Positions 21,701 through 33,700 of a DNA stretch of 64,000 nucleotides are shown piece after piece (within the stretch, counting starts at the first letter, position 1; each line of letters opens with the position of its first letter). A program made the translations under genes and the position numbers. The notes under the pieces are model-generated. The model was not told the origin of the DNA. It saw only the letters and a program-made list of their open reading frames with translations, and did not search any database. Source of the stretch: Eucommia ulmoides (taxonomy: Eukaryota > Streptophyta > Magnoliopsida > Garryales > Eucommiaceae); NCBI GenBank assembly GCA_016647705.1, contig CM028326.1, forward strand, positions 28,655,401 to 28,719,400, read 5' to 3'.

Positions 21701-24700
21701 AAACAAAAATCATGCATTAAATTGCAAATCAAAAAGAGTCGCATTAGGACCATCATCATCAATCAACGTAGAAATGTCTCAATACAGAAAAATAAATAAA
21801 TAATGATGCTAAATTTCCATGATCATGTCGGTTAAATTATGCGTTCCTTTACCTTGTGAAAATCAATGTAATTGTTAATGTAACAATGGGCTTAGCCCAC
21901 ATGGCCCATTCCTAACCCCTACTTCCCCTTATAAATACGTGTGTATAACTTGTAATCTATGTATCTCTCTCATAATATCAATACATGATTCATTTTCCAC
22001 TTCTCAATTATCTTAACATAATATCAAAAGCAAATCTTTCCTAAATCTGTTCTCAATAAATTTTTCGCAACTCTAACGCTTCCGTCGCCGTCGCCGCCCT
22101 TATTCTTCCAAGGCTTTCGTCACTACTGTAAGCTTCGTCTCTTCTCCGGTATCAACAAACACCATACCGCCATCTTCATCTTGCAGAGACGAACACAATG
22201 CCACCAAAATCACAACCACGGGAATCCAAACACGCTCTCACGCACTCCAACAGCCCGCAGTACTATCACCCTTCGAAGTCTCAGATTTTGGGCTCTAACA
22301 CTTCAACCAGGACTCCAAATTCACCTCACGATACACAATCGGAACCGCCTCGCCGGGACGATTCAAACCAACAAAATAACACAGCCGTTCTCAATTGCAC
22401 ACGCCCTCAATCACAGCGCGTAGCATCCGTCGTTGCTCTGCTCTCAGATTCACGCACCTAATTGGTGCTCTCATTGCCACGTCAACCCTAGCTGCCTAGT
22501 CATCGCCAAGTCATCACCACGTCAGCATTGACCTGTGCCACATCAGCGTTGACTGCCACATCAGGGCCCTGCTGTCTCTTTAACCCTTGCCACGTCATCA
22601 GTACTTCTTTGTCCCGATTCAGCTCTTTGTTGACCAGTTTTTTTGCAAACTTGGACCGGTTCCTGAGGTTTTTTGACATTCTGAATCTGTTTCTAGCCTC
22701 CGTTTCCTGATTTGGTAATCACATAATACACTTCCTTCTTTGTTTGAGTGTTTTCTACACCGATTCAACTTCTCTTTTGCTCTTATGGTTGAATCTGATT
22801 CACCTCGGGATATCACTACTGTTCTAAATGAAACTAATTATGTCTATGGGCTCAAGAGATGTCTAGTTTTCTCCGTGGACGACGATTGTGGCGTTTCGTG
22901 ACTGGAGATATCATTGAACCCAAGTAGAAGGACAACGAAGATCAGACCAAATACATTGACCGTCTAGAGAAATGAGATAGCAAAAATCACCAAATTCTCA
23001 CATGGTTCCGTACTACTATCATTCCAGAGATCAAACTTCAATTTGGTACAATCCAGACAGCTAAAGAAACTTGGGATCTTCTCCAGGACCACTATACCAA
23101 GGTGGACATCTCGAATCGGTAACGACTTCTCTCCACCCTCCATAGCATGCGCCAGGAACCTAGGCAAACCATCAATAGTTTCCTTAGCCAGATGACTGTC
23201 GTGTGGGATCAATTGGCTATCACTAAGCCAACCTGGGAATGCACAAAAGACGCCACCATTCATGCCAAATACCGAACAGACACGCATTATGCAATTCCTG
23301 ATGGGCTTGAGGGAAGAATTTGAGCTTGTACGAGCTTCAATCTTCCACCGGGGCACGCTAGCTTCTCTAAACAATGTCCTTTCCGATCTACTCAATGAGG
23401 AAACACGTCTTACAACACTACAAAGCTCACATACAGATGTTGCCCTAACAGCGCCAGTTGTTCCTGCAACACCAGTTACTCTTGCAACACCATTGCAACA
23501 CCAGGAGAGAAACCAAACCCATCCCAGAAACCCTTATACTGTAGGTATTGTTATTCACAAGGGCATAAATTGCTCAAATGTCTTTCTCGCCTGTGTAAGG
23601 TCTGTAGAGAACCGGGCCACTATCTTGAAGACTGCCCTAAACTTTCATCTGGAAATCAGTCAAATGGGAACCAATATTGCTCTCGAGACTCTCGCAATCG
23701 GTCATATTTCAAGCCAAAGAATGCTACTGCTGTAGCCACTGATGCTACACGAACTTCATCCAGCTCTCCACCTGATTGGAGTGGTTTCTGCACCGCGCTT
23801 ACCGAGGCTCTAAATAAAACTGGTAAAAATGTAGTCATGTTAACTACACCAGTTACATCTCGATGGTATTTTGATTCTGTCTGTTGCAATCAAATGAAAT
23901 TTGATTCCTCTATCTTTTCTTCAAAAACCCGTGATAAGCATACACCTACTATTCACACTGCTAATAGATCAAATATGTTAGTCAGCCATACCGGACATGT
24001 TAACAATTCTCATTTATCTCTTCCTGATACATATTTGGTCCCTAAGCTTATGCTCAACCTTATATTTGTTGGACAATTATGTGATCTTTGACTTGATTTG
24101 CATTTTTCTTCTACTGGTTGTCGTGTGTAGGACCCTCATACAGGAAACTCATTGGGACCGGCTGTAAAGTTGGACACCTCTTTGAACTCACTCACCTCCA
24201 AGTCTCATCCTCATCATCACCAAACCAATCAGCCACATCTATCCCAAGACTCACCCGTGGAATTGTAGCACTCTCGGTTAGGTCACACTTCTCACACCGC
24301 TAATGGATCAAATATATTGGTCAGCCATACCGGACATGTTGACAATTCTCATTTATCTCTTCCTAATACATATTTGGTCCCTAAGCTTACACTCAACCTT
24401 ATATCTGTTGGATAATTATGTGATCTTGGACTTGATTTACATTTTTCTTCTACTGGTTGTCGTGTGCAAGACCCTCATACAGGAAAACTCCTTGGGACTG
24501 GCCGTAAAGTTGGACGCCGCTTTGAACTCACTCACCTCCAAGTCCCATCCTCATCATCACCAAACCAATCAGCCACATCTATCCCAAGACTCACCCGTGG
24601 AATTATAGCACTCTCGGTTAGGTCACACTTCTCACACCGCTAATGGATCAAATATATGGTCAGCCATACCGGACATGTTGATAGTTTTCATTTATCTCTT

Positions 24701-27700
24701 CCTGATACATATTTGGTCCCTAAGCTTACACTCAACCTTATATCTGTTGGATAATTATGTGATCTTGGACTTGATTTACATTTTTCTTCTACTGGCTGTC
24801 GTGTGCAGGACCCTCATACAGGAAAACTCCTTGGGACTGGCCGTAAAGTTGGACGCCGCTTTGAGCTCACTCACCTCCAAGTCCCATCCTCATCATCACC
24901 AAACCAATTAGCCGCATCCATCCCTAGACTCTCACCCATGGAATTGTGGCATTCTCGGTTAGATCACACTTCATCCAGTCGTCTTCGTTCTCTTATTTCT
25001 AATGGTCAGTTAGGTTCATTTCAGCATGAGTCTTTCCATTGTATTCATTGTCCATTTGCAAAACAACCAGCTTTACCTATTAATGAGAGTCAGTCTGTTT
25101 CTCTTGCACCTTTTGATTCAGTACATTCTGATGTGTGGGGTCTTCTCCTCATGCAACAATGGGTGATGCTCGCTATTTTGTTATATTTATGGATGACTAT
25201 TCTCGATATACATGGTTATTTCTTATGAAAAACATATCTGAATTATTTCAAATATATTCTGATTTTTCTTCTAAGATTCAAACTCAATTCTCTCGAAATA
25301 TAAAAATTTTCACTCAAATAATGCAATGGAATACAAAGACCGTGTTTTTCTAAACCTACTTCACAAAAATGGCACTCTTCCCCACTACTCGTGTCCTGGA
25401 GCCTCCCAACAAAATGGACAAGTCGAACGCACACATAGACACATTTTTTACACCGTTCATGCTCTACTCATTTCTTCTTCATGTCATGAGCGCTTCTGGG
25501 GTGAGGCTGCTTTAACCGCAGTGTACACAATCAACTGTGTTCCTTCTGCCACAATCCAAAATCAGTCCCCATTTGAGCGTCTTTTCGATAAGCCTTCTGA
25601 TTACTCTGAAATCAAAATCTTTGGTTGCGTTTGTTTCGTTCTTCTTAAACCACATGAACATAACAAATTGGAACCAAGGGATCACCTATGTTGTTTCATT
25701 GGATATAGTATTGAATATAAGGGGTATCGGTATTGGAACTCTTCGTATCTCTCGTCATGTCGTTTTTTGGGAACATCAAATGTTCTCTTCCTTACGGTCA
25801 TTTGACATGTCTACCATCCCTAACTCCAGATTCTTTACTAATCCATCTATTGAGTTATTTCCCAATAACCCAGTTTCAGATACTGTCGAGTCCACCTTTG
25901 ACCCACCAGCTGATTTCACCCCTCCATACAGCTCCAGTTCCAAAACCGCCAGCTAACCTCACCCCTCCTACTCAATCGGTCGTCCCTGAGGATATTCCTA
26001 TGTCTGATGAGTCTGCACCAACTTCCTCTAAAGGCCATCTTCCTGATCACCCCGCAGATCTACCAGGGTAACTTATCGCCCCTCTCATCTCCATGATTTT
26101 TATTGTTTTTCTGCCATACTTTATCTGCATTAGGCTCAATCCTATAAGGAGTCTAGTACTAATCCACTTTGGCAGAAAGCAATAGACGAAGACCTTCAGG
26201 CCCTTGCCAAAACTCATACTTGGGATATCGTGGATCTGCCTCCTAGGAAATCTCCTATTGGGTGCAAATGGGTGTTTAAAATCAAAACACTTTCTGACGG
26301 CTTTGTTGACCAATATAAAGCCCGACTTGTTGCCAAGAGATTTACTCAGGAATATGGCATTGACTATGAAGAGACCTTTGCTCTAGTGGCGAGGCTCACA
26401 TCTGTTCGTACACTTCTTGTCGTTGCCGCCATTCGGAAGTGGACTCTTTTTCAAATGGATGTCAAAAATGCAATTCTCAATGGCGACCTACTTGAGGAAG
26501 TCTATATGCATCCACCTCCCGGCCTAACTACCCTTCGAAATAAAGTTTGCCGTCTTCGTCGTGCTCTGTATGGATTGAAACAAGCTCCACATGCTTGGTT
26601 CGCCAAATTTAACACTACTATTCATCAGTTTGGGTTCACATCTAGTGATCATGATTCGGCTTTGTTTATCCGTTACACTGCCAATAGTATTATCCTTCAT
26701 TTACTGTACGTAGATAATATGGTTATTACTGGAGATGATGATGATCTACGTGGCATTTCTGAACTCAAACAGTTTCTCACTGGCCAATTCGAGATGAAAG
26801 ATCTTGGCATACTCACCTATTTTCTTAGCCTCGAAGTCTCATCCGGTTCAGATGAATATTTTCTCTCTCAGGCTAAATATGCCTATGATCTTCTTTTCAA
26901 GGCTGAGATCACTGACTCCACCACTGCCATTATTGCTCTCGAGCCAAACATGAAACTTACTCCACTCGATTGTTCACCTCTTCAGGAGATCACTCTATAT
27001 CGCCAATTGGTTTGAAGTCTTGTATACCTCACTGTCGCTCGCCCCGACATTGCCTATGTTATTCACCAAGTCAGCCAGTTCTTGTCCGCTCCTCAAATCA
27101 CTCATTACTCGGTTGTTCTTCGCATCCTTCGGTCAAGTGTACTATGTTTCATGGACTTCATTTCTCAACACAGTCTACTCCAATCTTACAAGCTTATTCT
27201 GATGCCGATTGGGCTGGTGACTCCACCGTCAGACATTCAACCACTGGTTACTTTTTCGTCTTGGGTAATTCTCTCATTTCCTGGCATAGTAAAAAATGAC
27301 ATCTATTCAACTCGCTCACAATGACGTCTTCCACGAGCATACAAAACACATCGAGACTGATTGTCATTTCATCCGCCATCACATTCACCAGAATACAGTT
27401 TGCTTACAATCCGTCAGTTCAGCCGATCAAACTACAGACATTTTCACTAAAGCTCATCCACCTGGACGCTTTCACTCTTTGGTTTCCAAACTCAAGTTCA
27501 CCTCTCACTTACCGCCTTGAGTTTGAGGGAGATGTTAATGTAATAATGGGATTGGCCCACATGGCCTATTAGGACAAAACGTTAACCCCTACTTCTCTTA
27601 TAAATATATGCGTATAGCTTGTAGTCTATGTATCTTTTCTCACAATATCAATACATGATTCATTCTCCACTTCTCAATTATCTTAACAATAATTATCTTT

Positions 27701-30700
27701 TCAAAACTTTTCGCCCGTGTGGATTTGATGCATACGATTTAATGTCTAAGTTCAAAATTTGGTGAACCCATTTCAAACCTCATCAAGATATTTGTGGACA
27801 CTTCAGTGAAAGACAGTTCAGTGCATTGAAACTTTCGCCACTGCAGGATATGGAGAAAATTGGATGTACGGAGGCTTATCGAACCCTTCAACGGTTAATT
27901 GTGAGGTGAACCATAAATTGAAGGGATGATTGTCCTTTTTAGTGGCTATTAATATAATTTCTTGCAGAACATTTAAAATCATTAAAATTTTAAATAAGAT
28001 TTCAAAATCTTTTTTTTTTTTTTTTTTAATTCAGGGTCTCCACTCAAAGCCCTTCCCGCCGCCCTTGAGAACTCGAGGGCAATTGAAATTGAATAATGGT
28101 TGACGGCCAAGAGGCCTACATGACTTTATTTATAGCAAAAAACTAACCCTAAATTTGTAGAACAAGAAAATTAAAAGGTAAATTAGTAGACTGCATACTT
28201 ACAAATTTTTTTATCCTCAAATTTTTTTCTTTATACTTTAATTCTTCAAATAAGTTTTTAATCCTTCAGTTAACATTAATCATATTAAAAATATCGAATT
28301 AATATTAATTATAATGCAATATAAATTTGACAGAATATTAATATTCACTGAAGACAAAATAAATTGGCAAAAGTCAAAAAATAAATTCTTCTATAAATAA
28401 AATAAAAAATTAAGAAACCAAAATTAGAGAATTATTAACCCAAAACAAAGTTAGGAATTTACTAGTATAAAGGGTCTCGCAAAAAAGCCCATTGAAGCAA
28501 ATAGGCTTTGTCAAATTTGTCTGAGAGCAACAGTAAAGGGGTTGCTATATTGGTGTGCCATTTGCTCAAATGGCACACCAAAACCCTGAAAGCACACTTA
28601 AATTTAAAAAGCATTTCAAGAGAGGTCTCATATTTTCAAGAGAGGTCTCATATTTTTGTGTGCCATTTTTTTTGTATTAAAATAAATAAATAAATAAATA
28701 AAATAAAAAAAGCCTTGAATGAAAATTTTGAAATAACCGTTAAATTTCAATATAACTACCAAGTTTAATTTTTTTATTTCAATTTAATCGCCAAATTTGA
28801 TTTTTTTGTTTCAAATTAAAGCACTAAAATTAAATTTTGAAGTTTTAATTTAACAGCCAAACACTAATTTTTAGTTTCAAAGTAAAACACATAAATTTAA
28901 ATTTTAAATTTTAATTGAGCCATCAAAGGGTATAATTTTTTGTTTCAGACTAAAACGCAAAAATTAAAATTTTTGATTTTAATTTTGCTGCCAAATCTCA
29001 AATTCAAATAAAACTAATCCAATCCAACCAAAATAAAATTAACTAATTAATCTAACCCAACCCAAATAAAATTAAATTTCACCGAACCTAATTAAACACA
29101 AATAAACAAATCCAATTAAATTTAATTAAACCAAAATTAATATAAATCTAACCAAACAAATTTTACTTAACCCTAATTAAAGAAACCTAACATTAACCCA
29201 ACCATTTTTAAACCCAAATCAACTAATTAACCCACCTATCCACTCACTAATCCAATATTTGACTCTTCCTCTACATTATAACACATGTAAGACATGTGCA
29301 AAAATGACACACATAATAGCACATCCCATGAAACTCTTTTTACCTTCAAAAGAGCTAAAGCTATTTAGCAAACGCTCTTCGAAACACTAACATGTGCATG
29401 TGAGCAAATTGATGGCGGACAGTCTCATTACAGTATAACAAGAAATGAATAAGTTTAAAAATTTTGAAAGGCAAGGAGAGTTCATTTAGATAGTTCGCCA
29501 GTTAATCTAAGTCTTGTAAATTATCTATTGTACTTCCCTAGTAAGAGATCTAATATTCAAAACCTTATCTCCCAATTATACTAAACACTAAACAAACTAG
29601 TTCGCCAGTTTCCCAACTACAAAGAAAAGATGTAACTTAATTATTTTTGGGCAAATCAGCAGCCTAATTACTGATATAGGGATGAAACCAGAGTTCATGA
29701 GATATAGAAACGACAAACAAGAGAGAGTGACCCAACCCCACAGCAGAAGCCCTCGTGCGGTCTCACGAGCCAGCCATAACGTTAAGGCAGATGAGATAGA
29801 AGACGGATGTGATAACACAACGCATTGCGAAAAGATAGAAAGGACTTGATGAAATGAGCATTCAGGGTCAGCAAACAGAATCCTGACCCAGAAGAAAGAG
29901 GTGAAGACTAAAGATTGCTCGTTCTGTCGTTTCGTAGTCAGTTCTGATTTTACGTCTTTCTACGGTACGGCCTCCAAAAATTAATGCCGGAAGAAATTGG
30001 TAGATGCGAAGCGGACGGCACGCACTACCCCCGACCAACTCCCAATGAAATGAATGCTCTGGCTTCCTTTGTAAAAGCGCTACAGACCATATCATAGTTT
30101 TAACTGTTAACGTGAACTAATTCTTTACACTCAAATACAAATTAAATCAGATGAGAGAGAGATGGTTAGACAAAAGAGTAAACTGTGTGAACAGAAAATG
30201 CAGAAACCGAGGATTGACTAGCTGTACCGAGAAAGAGACAATAATAGTATTTTGTAGGAACAAAAAAAAAAAAACAAAAAAAAAAAGAGGAGAGAGGGAG
30301 AGAAGTGAAAGGATAATAACATATGAATAGAAAATTGGAAGAAAAAATCATTTTCATTGGTTCAGTATCAAGGAAAAATAGGGAAAAAATGAAAAAAAAA
30401 ACCAAAAAAATGGTGAAAGAAAAACTTTATCATCCAATTCTTGTAAGGAAAAATAGGAGAAATACGTTAAATTTGCATTCATAGCCTCCCATTAATACCA
30501 ATATAATATACTAGGAATTGTTTGGGCCTAAACACTAATACTAAGTTAATTTTTAAATTTATAAGTTTAAAAAAACAGTAAATAATAAAATAACATATAT
30601 ATTTTGAAGGATTTAAAGTATAATTAATTATAACTGCTTTGAAAATAGAAGTTTAAATTTTTAAGAAAAACTTTCTTCCCAAATATTTCGTCACTTCATC

Positions 30701-33700
30701 TATTGAATAGTGTAAAAAAAATTGAAATTAGTGAATTACACATGCTCAATTTTAATCAATCGTTTTTTAAAACTAATTTTAAACAGTTAAAATATTTTCT
30801 TGTTCTCGTTTATTAATAGATTTTGTCTTCGTCAACATTTAGGGATAAAATAATAAATTAAATGAAATAATTATTGCATTTTTTTTATGATTATTCAAAC
30901 TAATTAAATAATTTTATCCCTCCCATAATTTTTTTTTAGTTAGATGGTTCTAAATTCATATTCAAACTTCTCATTTATCTAAACCCTCCTCACCCCAATA
31001 CCCATTAGATTTTTAATTATTTTTTTAGCACTTTATAAAATTATAGTTAATATATTTTTATTAAAATTAACAAGCTCCTCATGAAGTCAGAAAGAGAGTT
31101 AGACCCCGTTTGGTAGCCATTTCCATTCCAGAAATTCCCATTCCATTCCCAGATTTTTTAGAATTCTGTTTGGGAATAGCGTTTGGTAATTTTTGTTTCC
31201 GTTTCCATTTCATTCCCATTTGAGAATTGTGCCCACTTTTTTCTTAAGAAATGAGAAACAAAAAAAAAATTGTTTCTCATTATTCCCATTTCATTCCCAA
31301 AACACATGGTCACTATTCATCTACTGGCCGACCACCGGCCGCCACCGCCGCCGCCGCCGCCGCCGTCCGGCCGGAAAATTCCCGGCCACTTCCGGCCGTC
31401 GTCGGCGACGGCGCCACCGCCATCAGGCCAAAACAGAAAAGAAAAAAAAAAAAAAGGAAAAAGAAGAAAATTTTAGGATAAAATCGTTACCAAACACAAT
31501 TCCCTTCCCAAAACAAAAAAAAATTATCGTTACCAAACGCGATTCTACTCCCAAAAAGAAAACAAAATTCTCATCCCATCCCATCCCCATCCCACTGCTG
31601 GAATGGAAACAGAAACGGTTACCAAACGCCACCTTAATTTCTATCCATTGTAAATTAAATTCCATTTCTTAAATGGGTGTGGTTTCTTCCTGCACACTGC
31701 CACGGGTCTAGTGCTTGTTTTCGCACAGGGCGGCTTGCACGTGACCTATTTCTTTAATTTTCGAGCATAATAATATCTGTTCGTGTTACTTTCATTTTTT
31801 TTACTTATGGTACGTTATGGAAGGACATATCAATGCAAACCTTTCATAACTTGTAACCTTCGGTATTAATACAATTATTGTTGCTTGTTCGTGATTAAAT
31901 TTTCACTACAATATTTGCATGTATTGTTGTAATTAACCGTGTTGCTATCAAATATTGTTGTATCCGCTATTTTAGATCATCTTATCTTTACGCTTGTTAC
32001 TAGACTAAAATTCTAGTTAGCGTTGCACAATCTATTTTTCAGCCTCAAAGGCTCACTCATGACACACAGCATGTGTCTTTCTTTTCAATTTTTTATCATT
32101 TCCTCCAAATGGATTATAACATTTCACCACTTAAATAGATATCCTGATCCCTAAAAGTCACGAATGCGACGTTGTACAACCCCAACTCATAGTAAACATT
32201 CTACTAAGATTTATGTCTCTATGAATCCCATTGATGGGGTTCTACGTACATTCAACAACTCACCAAGACTTTTGATCTAACCATAATGTATTAGCAGTGA
32301 GTACATAAGCAATATATAACCTCGTTCAATTCCACGGTCGAACTAGTTTTTTGACATTAATAATCCTTTTTTTTTTTTTTTCCTTTTATTCTTTACTTTT
32401 CTTAAAAGGAGGGGAAGAGTCATGATTTTGTTGCAATGTATTCCTCGCCTCTCAAATTTAGTCCCATTTTCTAAAGTGCACAACTTTTGCAGGTACGGTT
32501 TAATGTTCAAAGGCTGACTGACTAGCAGCGGGTGTTGCGGGAGTCCATGTGGTCAGTGTCCCATTCTCACGTTTAACCTAACTCATAAATTCCCCATAAT
32601 ACCCTCCAGGATGCAATCACAAGATTTTACACAAAAAGAAAGGGAAATTATTTAAGTACGAAAAATCATAAGAATATGAGCTTACAACCTCACAACCTCT
32701 AAATGTTAATTGATTGCCAAGGAAAAATATCATTTTTTTCGTGAAGACTTCAAGAATGAAATATGTTAATTGATTGCCAAGGAAAAATATCATTTTTTTT
32801 CGTGAACACTTCAAGAATAAAATATTGAATTTAATTCTGAATGCACCAAATCGATATGAGAAAGTATACCATTAAAATCATTCGGGAAGATGATTAGTCG
32901 AAGTGCGTATAAATTATTCCGAACACACTTACCATAAAAGAAAAAGAAAAAGAAGATCATGATAAGGAACCCTGTATTAGAGTTACTTAGGTTTATTATT
33001 ATTTATTAAGGGTAGAATAGTCTTTTACTTGTTTTCTAGATTTTCCATTATACGCTTATATAAGTTTTTATTTCCTAAGTTTTCTATTCAGTATTCTTGC
33101 ATTCATTAAATCCTAAAACTTTTACCATAAAGATTGTTTATATATATATATATTTCTTTTACATATACTGGTGGGGGTGGGGGTGGGGGTGGAGGAAAGT
33201 ATTGAACTGTCTAAATGTGCATACTTATTGGACAAAATGTGCACATAATATGAAAACAACTTCTTAAGTTACAGTCATCCATAGAAGGGCATAACTCAAA
33301 ACATGTGTTATTTCTAGTATGAAAAGCCAAAAACTACATGAGAAATTCACTCCAATGAAAACTTGGATTTGATTATAACTATTCTAACAATATTTTCCAC
33401 AACAAAACTTGCATTTGAGGTCTCAAACTCATACTAGGATAATCGAACAGAACCATAAAACTCGTTAAGAAATGAAAAGGCGAAGCACAAAAGATAACCA
33501 ACCAAGTCACATAAGCATCATGTTTGAAGGGAAAACAAACACTAAACAATAAAATTTGGCATTCGACAACACTAAAATACACCTTCTTCAGAATCAAGCT
33601 TGTTAAATCCCACATCGCTTGTGTTAGCAGATCATGAATTATATATAAATCTAGGGGTAATCCTTCTCTTTCAAGACGTCTTTTGAGAGTGAATTAGACC

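Larger units (their letters stand above)
21873..27688 (+). mobile_element. Ty1-copia element 3, both LTRs present, in KNOX intron 3 (antisense to the gene)
   Basis: 5' LTR 21873-22018 and 3' LTR 27533-27688 both run TGTTAATGTAA to TCTTAACA. The flanks are GTAAT (21868-21872) and ATAAT (27689-27693), a target duplication with one mismatch. A decayed primer site AATATCAAAAGC follows the 5' LTR at about 22020, and the polypurine tract TTTGAGGGAGA precedes the 3' LTR at 27522-27532. The coding region is broken by frameshifts and a 340-bp triplication. Confidence 0.93.

Noticed and set aside
29597-30095. Minus-strand frames in intron 3 as a nested gene
   Set aside because: No recognisable family, no clear start context, and two short frames without splice evidence.
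31193-31672. 159-codon Arg/Lys-rich frame
   Set aside because: Lies across a CCG run and an A/G tract of an inverted-repeat element.
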